From the NCBI GenBank assembly GCA_028292625.1, contig JAQGLY010000017.1, positions 1 through 64,000 on the forward strand: a DNA stretch of 64,000 nt. Reading direction: 5' to 3'. A model generated the notes under the pieces. The model had not been told where the DNA came from, ran no database searches, and worked only from the letters and a program-made list of their open reading frames with translations. The DNA is from Herbaspirillum sp. GTDB lineage: Bacteria; Pseudomonadota; Gammaproteobacteria; Burkholderiales; Burkholderiaceae_D. Shown in pieces: positions 57,333-64,000 of this stretch. Each line of letters opens with the position of its first letter. The first letter of the stretch is position 1. A program made the position numbers and the translations under genes.

Positions 57333-57672
57333 TTGCAAGCGATTCCGTATTGACGCAGGATTTTAAGGCCTGCCGATGAGCGACGCGCGCGACAGCGCTT
57401 TCGAGTGCCGAAATGATACACGGATTAGTTGGCTGCCAATGCGGAACGAATGCGCCGAGCGATGGCTGAATAAGGCTGCTAATAGTAATGGGGTTAATTT
57501 ATATAACGATTTGTAAAATATTACAAAAATAAATAACACCTAAATTTATGTGTTCTCCTTCAGATTTCTACAACGGCGCTAGCGAAAACACCTGAAGAAA
57601 AGCCGATAAATATTGTTTTGCGCTTTTACGTGATATATCACATAATAAATTTAAATTAAATCGTAATATTTT
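57333..57672. promoter_or_regulatory. AT-rich intergenic region with GntR operator-like palindrome
   Basis: About 340 bases without a gene. From about 57480 it becomes very AT-rich. A perfect palindrome GTGATATATCAC lies at 57630-57641, 32 bases before the gntR start; FCD-type GntR proteins often bind such AT-centred dyads, so autoregulation is likely. The xthA promoter must lie near 57340-57420. No tRNA or small RNA is recognised. Confidence 0.5.
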
Positions 57673-58359
57673 ATGATGATCCTCATGACAGCAACTCCCG
57701 CTCTGCAAAACACCGGTAATCAACTGTTAAGGGAGACCGCCTACGTGCAATTGCGCGCCGAAATCCTGAGCTGCGCATTGCCGCCTGGCGCGGAAATCCG
57801 CGAGGCCGAGCTGGCCTTGCGGCTTGGGGTGAGCAAATCGCCGGTGCGCGATGCGCTGATGCGTCTGGAGCGCGAAGGTCTGGTCATCACGATGCCCCGG
57901 CAGGGATATCGGGTGGCGCCGATATCGTTGACCGATGTGCAGGACATGTTCCATCTGCGCGGCGTGCTGGAACGCGCCTGCATGGAACGCATCGTGCGGC
58001 AGGCCAGCGATGAACAGTTGCAGGCGCTGGAACAATTTCGCCGTTTCGATCCCGCGCTCTGGAGCGGCGGATTCATCGCCTATAACCGCGCCTTCCACAC
58101 CGCATTGGCGGAACTGGCGGCGAATGGCCGCTTGTGCGTGCAATTGGGTGAACTGATCGATCAGATGGAGCGCGTGGTGCGGGTCAGCGTGAATAACGTC
58201 AAAGCAGGGAATCCCGATGCATTGGTCGACGAGCATTGCCAGATCATCGATGCATTGCAAGCGCGCGAGTCGAAACGCGCCGAACGGCTGGCCGCGAAAC
58301 ATGTTGCGGCGGCGGCAAAACGGGTCACCGGCGCCATGACCCGTTTCCTTGTCTTTTAG
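57673..58359 (+). CDS. GntR-family regulator (FCD subfamily)
   Basis: A 228-aa regulator with an N-terminal winged helix (about 20-85, with GAEIREAELALRLGVSKSPVRDALMRLEREGLV in order) and a C-terminal all-helical FCD effector domain. Candidate metal or ligand residues are in YNRAFHTALAEL and DEHCQIIDAL. It precedes an aldehyde dehydrogenase, MFS transporter and hydrolase, so it is the likely pathway regulator. Several ATGs (57673, 57676, 57685) are possible; none has a clear ribosome site. Confidence 0.9.
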   Translation: MMILMTATPALQNTGNQLLRETAYVQLRAEILSCALPPGAEIREAELALRLGVSKSPVRDALMRLEREGLVITMPRQGYRVAPISLTDVQDMFHLRGVLERACMERIVRQASDEQLQALEQFRRFDPALWSGGFIAYNRAFHTALAELAANGRLCVQLGELIDQMERVVRVSVNNVKAGNPDALVDEHCQIIDALQARESKRAERLAAKHVAAAAKRVTGAMTRFLVF

Positions 58360-58428
58360 GGCCGGTTAACAGGTCCTGGCCTTTCCCGGGTTTATTTTTT
58401 TGTGAGATACAAAGAATGGAGATGCGGT

Positions 58429-59961
58429 ATGTCAGAAAATAATGCGTCCTTCACTCGCGAAGTTCCTTCGCACGGATTATTCATCGATGGGCGCGAGATG
58501 CCGGGGTCTCAACCCGACCGGCTGAGCGTGGTCAATCCGGCCACCGGCGAATTGCTGGCGCGTATCGTGCATGCCTGCGATGCGGATGTCGACCTCGCCG
58601 TGCGCAGCGCCGCCGCGGCATTCGAGAGTCCGGAATGGAGCGGCATGAGCAATCGCACCCGCGCCAGGCTGATCAATAAGTTGGCCGATGTGTTCGAAGC
58701 CAATCTGGAAGAAATCTATCATCTGGAAACGCTAAATAACGGCCGCTCCCTCAACGAGACGCGGGCGCAGGTGTCGCGCTTGCCGGATTTCCTGCGCTAT
58801 AACGCAGGCCTGGCGATTGCGCGCCGCGATGCGGTGATTCCGGTCGAGGGCAATTATCTGAATTACACCTTGCGCACGCCGATCGGCGTGGTCGGCAATT
58901 CGACGCCGTTCAATCATCCGCTGATGATCATGCTCAAGAGCCTGGCGCCGACGCTGGCGTCCGGATGCACGACGGTGGTCAAACCGTCCGAGTACACGCC
59001 GCTGACCACGCTGCGGCTGGCGGCGCTGTTTGCCGATGCCGGTTTGCCGCCGGGCGTGTTCAATGTCGTCACCGGTCTGGGTCCGACTACCGGCCGCGCC
59101 CTGGCCGAACATCCCGGTCTGGCGAAGTGGGTGTTGACCGGCGGCACCGAAGCCGGTCGTATCACCGGCGCACTGGCCGGCCAGAACTTTGCGCACCAGA
59201 CGCTGGAATTGGGCGGCAAGACGCCGGTGCTGGTATTTGACGATTTCGATGTGGATCAGGCGGTCAACTATGCGGCGTTCGGCGCGTTCATCGGCGCCGG
59301 CCAGACCTGTATCTGCGGCAGCCGCCAGATCGTGCAGGAAAAAATCTACGATGAATTCGTTGAAAAACTGGCGGCCAAGGCCAAGACGATTCGCATCGGT
59401 AATCCTATAGACCCTTCCGTCCAGATGGGGCCCGTGGTGTCGGCGCGCCAGCAGCAGCGCGTCTTGCATTACATCAAAATCGGCCTGGAAGAGGATAAGG
59501 CGCGCCTGGTGGCGGGCGGCCGCATTCCCGCCGATCCGGCGTTGCAGAACGGCTTCTTTGTGGAGCCGACCGTGTTTGCCGACGTGACCGGCGATATGCG
59601 CATTTTTCAGGAAGAAGTGTTTGGTCCGTTCGTATCGGTCACCAGATTTTCGACGGAAGCTGAAGGATTGGCGCTTGCCAATCGTTCTCCGTTCGGGCTG
59701 GCCGGGGCGATCCGGACCAACGACGTCACCCGCGCCCATCGCGTGGCGGCCCGGTTGAAGTGCGGCATCGTCTGGATCAACGATCATCATCGTCTCGATC
59801 CGGCCTCGCCGTGGGGCGGCGTCAAGGATTCCGGTATCGGACGCGAGTGCGGCACGGAATCGTTCGATCAGCATTTTGAAACGAAAAGCGTCATGGTGCG
59901 CATGGACGACGCACCGTTCGACTGGTACCGGGACACTGCCGCGCAGCCGCGTCTGAACTAA
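58429..59961 (+). CDS. NAD(P)-dependent aldehyde dehydrogenase
   Basis: A 510-aa ALDH-superfamily enzyme oxidising an aldehyde to its acid. Catalytic residues are intact: Asn in STPFNHP, Glu in LELGGKTPVL, Cys in AGQTCICGSR and Glu in EEVFGPF. The start at ATG 58429 follows GGAGATGCGG; the frame opens at 58402. The substrate is unknown; the neighbouring GntR, MFS and hydrolase-like genes suggest a small catabolic pathway. An inverted-repeat element begins directly after the stop codon. Confidence 0.93.
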   Translation: MSENNASFTREVPSHGLFIDGREMPGSQPDRLSVVNPATGELLARIVHACDADVDLAVRSAAAAFESPEWSGMSNRTRARLINKLADVFEANLEEIYHLETLNNGRSLNETRAQVSRLPDFLRYNAGLAIARRDAVIPVEGNYLNYTLRTPIGVVGNSTPFNHPLMIMLKSLAPTLASGCTTVVKPSEYTPLTTLRLAALFADAGLPPGVFNVVTGLGPTTGRALAEHPGLAKWVLTGGTEAGRITGALAGQNFAHQTLELGGKTPVLVFDDFDVDQAVNYAAFGAFIGAGQTCICGSRQIVQEKIYDEFVEKLAAKAKTIRIGNPIDPSVQMGPVVSARQQQRVLHYIKIGLEEDKARLVAGGRIPADPALQNGFFVEPTVFADVTGDMRIFQEEVFGPFVSVTRFSTEAEGLALANRSPFGLAGAIRTNDVTRAHRVAARLKCGIVWINDHHRLDPASPWGGVKDSGIGRECGTESFDQHFETKSVMVRMDDAPFDWYRDTAAQPRLN

Positions 59962-60110
59962 GGAAACGCTGATTAAGCGGCGAGAGCGGCCCAATCGCCG
60001 GACGGCGATGCAGGGTTGACGTCAATGAGGTACCTGAGTACGGCTGCGCTTCTCATCCACCGCCTGGACCCCTCTCGCCACTTACTCGGCATTTCCAATG
60101 ACTTAATCAG
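59962..60110. mobile_element. Short inverted-repeat element or insertion-sequence remnant
   Basis: GGAAACGCTGATTAAG (59962-59977) begins right after the ALDH stop codon. Its inner part CTGATTAAG (59969-59977) is inverted exactly as CTTAATCAG at 60102-60110, about 150 bases away. The outer GGAAACG part has no partner on the right. GGAAACGCTGATTAA is a sequence I associate with ends of some proteobacterial insertion sequences, so this may be a MITE or a decayed end. No transposase gene fits inside. TAA occurs just outside both ends, but this is too short to prove a target duplication. Confidence 0.45.
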
Positions 60111-60201
60111 TTAAGCCCTGCAGGCGCATTCGAATAAAGGCATTCAGGCAAGGAACTTAAACACGATAAGCAATAAAAATTGCACCCTCAAGGAGACAAA
60201 A

Positions 60202-61572
60202 ATGCACGCCAGCGTCAATACAGGAGCCCGTCTCGACCGGCTTCCCATTTGTTCTTTCCACCGCCGCATCATGTTCCTGATCGGCATCGGCATGTTCTTT
60301 GACGGATTCGATATTTATATCGCCGCCACCGTGCTGGGCGCCACCTTGCACAGCGGCTTTTCGACGCTGGCGCAAAACGCGCTATTCGTTTCCGCCACTT
60401 TCCTGGGCATGATGATCGGATCGTTCATGACCGGTTTTCTGGGCGACCGTCTGGGCCGGCGTTTCACTTATCAATTCAATCTGATGCTGTTCGGCGGCGC
60501 TTCGATTCTCGCTGCGTTCGCGCCGAACATGACGGTGCTGATCCTGCTGCGCCTGGCGATGGGCATCGGACTGGGCGCGGAAAACGTGGTCGGCTATTCG
60601 ACGCTGACCGAATTCGCGCCGGCGCAGGTGCGGGGCAAATGGCTGGGCGGCATGGCGGTGTTCGTGGTGAGCGGATTGCCGGCGGCCGCGTTGCTCGGTA
60701 CTTTCGTGATTCCTGCCTTCAGTTGGCGCGCCATGTTCATTCTGGGCGGTATCGGCGCAATCGTCGTCTGGTACATGCGCAAATCGCTGCCGGAATCGCC
60801 GCGCTGGCTGGAATCGGTCGGACGTTTCGATGAGGCCGAAGCCCTGATGCAGAAAATCGAAGCCGAGGCGCAAGCCGTGAGCGGCAAGCCGCTGCCGGAA
60901 CCGGCCGCGCCTGCCGCGGCAGCGCCGTCGCGCGAGCTTGCCAGTCTATGGGCTCCGCCGCTGCTGCCGCGCATGCTGGTGGGCTGTGTCGCGCTGGTCG
61001 TCATCAATACACTGCTGTACGGTTTTATTACCTGGCTGCCGACTTTTTTCGTGAAGCAAGGCTTGACCGTCGCCACGTCGTTCCAATATTCGATGCTGAT
61101 GTCGATCGGGGCACCGGTCGGTGCGGCGATCGGTGCGCTGACGGCGGACCGCTGGGGCCGCAAGCCGACGATCGTTATTTCGTCGTTGGCGGCGATCGTA
61201 TTCGGTTTCATCTACCCGTTCGTCAGCGATCCGGTGTTGCTGCCGGTGATCGGCTTTGCGCTGACCGTGCCGATTTACGTGCTGGTGGCGCTGTTGTTTG
61301 CGATCTACATTCCCGAACTGTTTCCGACCGAAGTGCGGCTGCGTGCATCCGGCATCTGCAATACTGTCGGCCGCGGCGCGACGATTGCGACGCCGTTTCT
61401 GGTGGTCTCGCTGTTCACCGATTTCGGTATTCGCGGTGTGCTGACATTGATGATCGGCCTATTGTTTGCATTGATTGCGGTGGTGCTTTTGTTCGGTGTG
61501 GAATCCGGCAGGCGCAGCCTGGAGCAAATGGAAGAGGACCGTTTGGCGGCGGTCCGTTTTAAAAAGGTATGA
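60202..61572 (+). CDS. MFS transporter (aromatic acid/metabolite:H+ symporter-like)
   Basis: A 456-aa, 12-helix inner-membrane transporter. The first helix motif FFDGFDIYIAATVLG (Asp/Asp), the loop motif GDRLGRRFTYQFN, and the second-half TADRWGRKP are characteristic of the aromatic acid:H+ symporter and related groups. A Pro/Ala-rich central loop (about 225-255) separates the halves. AAGGAGAC precedes the ATG. It probably imports the compound handled by the upstream ALDH and downstream hydrolase. The exact substrate is not assigned. Confidence 0.93.
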   Translation: MHASVNTGARLDRLPICSFHRRIMFLIGIGMFFDGFDIYIAATVLGATLHSGFSTLAQNALFVSATFLGMMIGSFMTGFLGDRLGRRFTYQFNLMLFGGASILAAFAPNMTVLILLRLAMGIGLGAENVVGYSTLTEFAPAQVRGKWLGGMAVFVVSGLPAAALLGTFVIPAFSWRAMFILGGIGAIVVWYMRKSLPESPRWLESVGRFDEAEALMQKIEAEAQAVSGKPLPEPAAPAAAAPSRELASLWAPPLLPRMLVGCVALVVINTLLYGFITWLPTFFVKQGLTVATSFQYSMLMSIGAPVGAAIGALTADRWGRKPTIVISSLAAIVFGFIYPFVSDPVLLPVIGFALTVPIYVLVALLFAIYIPELFPTEVRLRASGICNTVGRGATIATPFLVVSLFTDFGIRGVLTLMIGLLFALIAVVLLFGVESGRRSLEQMEEDRLAAVRFKKV

Positions 61573-61573
61573 C

Positions 61574-62389
61574 ATGAACGTAAGCGTTCCCATGAAAGAA
61601 GCGGTGTTCAAGGAATCGACGGTGTCGGTCGACGGCCATTGCGTCAGCATGCGCATCGGCGGCGCGGGCATACCGATCGTATTGTTCCATTCGCTGCTGG
61701 CCGACGAGTCGAGTTTCGACAGAATCGCCGGATCGTTGGCGCAAACCCATCAGGTGATTCTTCTGAGCCTGCCCGGCTTCGGGGCTTCGGATCGCGTCGA
61801 CGGGGGCCTGGAAGCCGTGGCCGACAGGGTGGCCGGCGCGGTCAAAAAAATGGCGCTCACCAAGGCGCCGATTTTCCTGGGCAACGGTTACGGCGGCTTT
61901 ATCGCATTGTCGATGGCGATCCGGCATCGGGGGATTGCCGGACGGCTGGTGCTTGCCGACAGTGGGGCGGCGTTTTCCGAACCGGGGCGCGCCGCTTTTC
62001 GGGGAATGTCGGCGGCAGCCAAAGAAAAAGGTCTGGGCGCGATTGCCGATGTGGCGATGCGCCGTCTGTTTTCGCCGGCTTATCAGGCCGCCAATCCGGA
62101 ATTGATCGAAGAACGCCGCAAGCGCTTTATCGCGGTCGATCCTCAGACGTTTCACGGCGCCTGCAACGCGCTGGCGGAGCTCGATCTGCGCCGCGATCTG
62201 GCATCGGTAACGATGCCGGTGCTGGTTCTGGTCGGCGAACACGATGAAGCCACGCCGCCGCCGATGTCGCAAGAGTTGGCGGCCGGGCTGCCGAACGCCG
62301 AGCTGCAAATTCTTCCCGGCTGTGCGCACGTACCGCAATTGCAGGAGCCGCAGCGCTTCATGGATGCGATCCGGCCGTTCATCGCCTGA
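61574..62389 (+). CDS. Alpha/beta-hydrolase-fold protein lacking the nucleophile serine
   Basis: A 271-aa alpha/beta-hydrolase fold. The oxyanion region (VLFHSLLADESSF), acid (GEHDEATPP) and His (GCAHVPQLQEP) are as expected. The nucleophile elbow GxSxG reads GNGYGGF (around residue 98), with glycine in place of serine; codon GGT could arise from AGT by one change. It is therefore probably not a normal serine hydrolase. I start at ATG 61574, one base after the MFS stop, so translation is coupled; the frame opens at 61475 inside the MFS gene. A role beside the MFS transporter is likely. Confidence 0.88.
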   Translation: MNVSVPMKEAVFKESTVSVDGHCVSMRIGGAGIPIVLFHSLLADESSFDRIAGSLAQTHQVILLSLPGFGASDRVDGGLEAVADRVAGAVKKMALTKAPIFLGNGYGGFIALSMAIRHRGIAGRLVLADSGAAFSEPGRAAFRGMSAAAKEKGLGAIADVAMRRLFSPAYQAANPELIEERRKRFIAVDPQTFHGACNALAELDLRRDLASVTMPVLVLVGEHDEATPPPMSQELAAGLPNAELQILPGCAHVPQLQEPQRFMDAIRPFIA

Positions 62390-62496
62390 TTTAAAAAGAA
62401 GGTTTCACATCATTACCCGCTATTTAGGAGTGGAATAAGGCCGGAATGTTGGGTATTTGCGACTTTGATTCAAAAATACGGTCAATTGATGTAAAT

Positions 62497-62527
62497 ATTA
62501 TCAGACTGATAATTATTTTGGTATGAT
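62497..62527 (+). promoter_or_regulatory. Palindrome and -10-like element upstream of the PEP-CTERM gene
   Basis: ATTATCAG and CTGATAAT (62497-62504 and 62506-62513) form a perfect 8-bp dyad around one base. TATGAT (62522-62527) follows 9 bases later as a possible -10, 37 bases before the gene start. The dyad overlaps where a -35 would lie, which suggests a repressor or activator site. Confidence 0.45.
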
Positions 62528-62563
62528 TGCGAAAAATATCCAAGAATGAATCAAAGGAAACAA

Positions 62564-63226
62564 ATGAAAACCAAGTATTTCATGGCGCTTTTATTATCGG
62601 TGGCGTCTTTTAGCGCGTCGGCCGCGGCCAGCATAGGCAATGCCAAGGTGACTGATTTCACACTGAACGGCCAGGCGGCGGATGGCATTGCATTTTCGAC
62701 TGGGAACGGGCAGTCCGGCCCGAACGGAAATCCCAGCGTTTTCAATAATGTTTTCACTGGTTCCTGGAATCTCTTGACCGAAATCGGCAGTAACGGCCAA
62801 GTTTCCAGCACTCCGTTGAACATCGCCGGCTCCGGTTTTGACGTCACTTTTTCGCTTGCGCCCAATCAAAAAACCGGCGTATGGTCGATCACCGCGACCC
62901 AGAGCATGACCCTCGATCTGGTGTTGGGCATGCACGCCGGCAACGCGACCGTTTCCTTCCTGTTCAACGACGAACAGCTGACCGCTGGACAGACGGAAAC
63001 CGGTACATTCAACATCGGCTGGTTCAACGGCGGCAGCAATATCCCGGCGTATTCGAATCTGACCATGTTTTATAAAGACGCGGTCTTGACGCCGGGCGTA
63101 TCGCCGGTTCCTGAGGCGGGAACCTGGGCGATGATGCTCGCCGGACTTGGATTTCTGGGCTTTGCGGCGCGTCGTAAAAACGCGAAAATCCGGCAAGACG
63201 ATTTAGGCGGCAGCCAGGTTATTTGA
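62564..63226 (+). CDS. PEP-CTERM sorting-domain exported protein
   Basis: A 220-aa secreted protein. It has a signal peptide ([21 protein letters not shown]), a beta-rich middle and the PEP-CTERM tail: VPEAGTWAMMLAGLGFLGFAARR (two parts: VPEAGTWAMML, AGLGFLGFAARR), recognised by exosortase. Such proteins occur in exopolysaccharide-producing Gram-negative bacteria; exosortase is not in this window. The tail continues 13 residues past the usual end. AAGGA before ATG 62564 supports that start over the ATG at 62546. Function of the middle domain is unknown. Confidence 0.9.
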   Translation: MKTKYFMALLLSVASFSASAAASIGNAKVTDFTLNGQAADGIAFSTGNGQSGPNGNPSVFNNVFTGSWNLLTEIGSNGQVSSTPLNIAGSGFDVTFSLAPNQKTGVWSITATQSMTLDLVLGMHAGNATVSFLFNDEQLTAGQTETGTFNIGWFNGGSNIPAYSNLTMFYKDAVLTPGVSPVPEAGTWAMMLAGLGFLGFAARRKNAKIRQDDLGGSQVI

Positions 63227-64000
63227 GCTGCCCCTGAGCCGGGCCTTGCTCAACGATGGGGCGTGATTGCATCCCATCGAAAAATTTTCGCACCGGCTCG
63301 TCGTAATAGCGATTCAAGCACCACGCCAATACGATCAGAAATATCAACAACGCAACACCGGCCCAGGGCGCATGCGCCGCTACCGAGTAGCCGGCATGTT
63401 TTCGTAACGCCACTCTGACGAACTCGGTCAGCGGCGCATGGACGATATAGATCGGGTACGACACTGCGCCGAGCAATTTGCATGCGCGCGCGAGATGCGC
63501 ACCCGGCTGATAACGCATTCCGATCAGGACCAATAGCGGAAAGCCTATCGTCACCGCGAAAAAATCGAAGTATGGAACCGCCGCTTTCGGCGGCGACGCC
63601 ATCAGGATCGCCGTCAGGCCTGCCATCGCCAGTATGGCAATCCCATTGTTGACGATCGGCGGCGCGGACATGTCGTGCCTTCGCGCAAAAAGACGGTACA
63701 GCAGCACACCGGCCATGAACGAATAGCCGACCCGCAGATAGGCGAGATAAAACGCGTGTCGATCGAAACCGGCGTCCAGGCTGTGTGCGTGGCCGAAATA
63801 TAGAAACCCCAGAATGCTGAGCGCCGACGCCGCCATCAACAGCATCACTCTGACGTCGCTGAGCATGCGCACGGTGGCGCCATAGAACAGGTTGACGGCA
63901 AGTTCGGCGGACAGCGACCATGCCGGCCCGTTGAACGGAAACAGGGACACGGACTGTATGCTCGGAATAAACAGCAGCCCAAGCACGGCGTTGAACGGCA
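63219..64000 (-). CDS. Acyltransferase-3 family membrane protein (N-terminus outside window)
   Basis: The C-terminal 260 residues of an OafA-like sugar O-acyltransferase. The reading frame stays open to the right edge (PFNAVLGLLF before the first in-window Met/Val), so the gene is cut. Visible parts are about seven hydrophobic helices, the AWSLSAELAVNLFYG motif typical of the family, and SYPIYIVHAPLTEFVR near the C-terminus. It ends 8 bases inside the PEP-CTERM gene on the opposite strand. It is a different, GC-rich member from the one at 35.5 kb. Confidence 0.88.
   Translation of the reverse strand, partial: PFNAVLGLLFIPSIQSVSLFPFNGPAWSLSAELAVNLFYGATVRMLSDVRVMLLMAASALSILGFLYFGHAHSLDAGFDRHAFYLAYLRVGYSFMAGVLLYRLFARRHDMSAPPIVNNGIAILAMAGLTAILMASPPKAAVPYFDFFAVTIGFPLLVLIGMRYQPGAHLARACKLLGAVSYPIYIVHAPLTEFVRVALRKHAGYSVAAHAPWAGVALLIFLIVLAWCLNRYYDEPVRKFFDGMQSRPIVEQGPAQGQLK

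Noticed and set aside
62514..62532. A sigma-54 promoter before the PEP-CTERM gene
   Set aside because: TGGTATGATTGC has GG and GC elements but the spacing is two bases too short.

Overview
The window is 64 kb of chromosome from a betaproteobacterium. The gene set and order (yggS-proC-ubiA-oxyR-recG-queA-tgt-yajC-secD-secF, glnA-ntrB-ntrC, prpR/prpBCDE, xseB-ispA-dxs, glcDEF, a PEP-CTERM protein) point to Burkholderiales. Oxalobacteraceae is my best guess at family level, but that is inference from synteny and cannot be proven here. Most of the DNA is GC-rich and densely coded. The clear exceptions are AT-rich stretches at about 35.3-37.0 kb and 57.4-57.7 kb.

Layout. 0-5 kb: thiD-hemL (leftward), rubredoxin, a two-domain sulfurtransferase and an orphan Rieske oxygenase. 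5-9 kb: xseB-ispA-dxs (isoprenoid precursor supply) and folE2. 9-15 kb: cobalamin adenosyltransferase, a LysR regulator, the glycolate oxidase operon glcDEF and glutathione peroxidase. 15-34 kb: pilT, yggS, proC, ubiA, oxyR, recG, queA, tgt, yajC, secD and secF. Two accessory leftward genes interrupt this housekeeping block: a pentapeptide-repeat protein between proC and ubiA, and a 1478-codon gene of unknown function between queA and tgt. 34-40 kb: tcdA, a small unknown gene, an AT-rich acyltransferase gene, tRNA-His, murI, a class I fumarase and a rhodanese. 40-45 kb: glnA-ntrB-ntrC, with a sigma-54 promoter and two NtrC-like sites in front of glnA. 45-53 kb: the 2-methylcitrate (propionate) cluster prpR / prpB-prpC-lipoprotein-prpD-prpE. 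Its control region has the full sigma-54 layout: a phased repeat array, an IHF site and a -24/-12 promoter. 53-57 kb: a LysR-poxB-FUSC cassette whose last gene runs antisense into xthA. 57-62.4 kb: a GntR-controlled cluster of aldehyde dehydrogenase, MFS transporter and alpha/beta-hydrolase-like protein, with a small inverted-repeat element inside it. 62.5-64 kb: a PEP-CTERM exported protein and an acyltransferase cut by the window edge.

How it works together. The window mixes core synthesis (haem, thiamine, folate, isoprenoids, ubiquinone, peptidoglycan, queuosine, Sec export) with carbon and nitrogen control: glycolate, propionate, pyruvate oxidation, an aldehyde-producing pathway, and glutamine. 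Two sigma-54 activators, NtrC and PrpR, lie side by side and converge.

Most novel: the 1478-aa protein, which carries a diverged tandem duplication of a roughly 230-residue C-terminal domain. Also notable are the pentapeptide-repeat protein, the prpB control region, and an alpha/beta-hydrolase that has lost its nucleophile serine.
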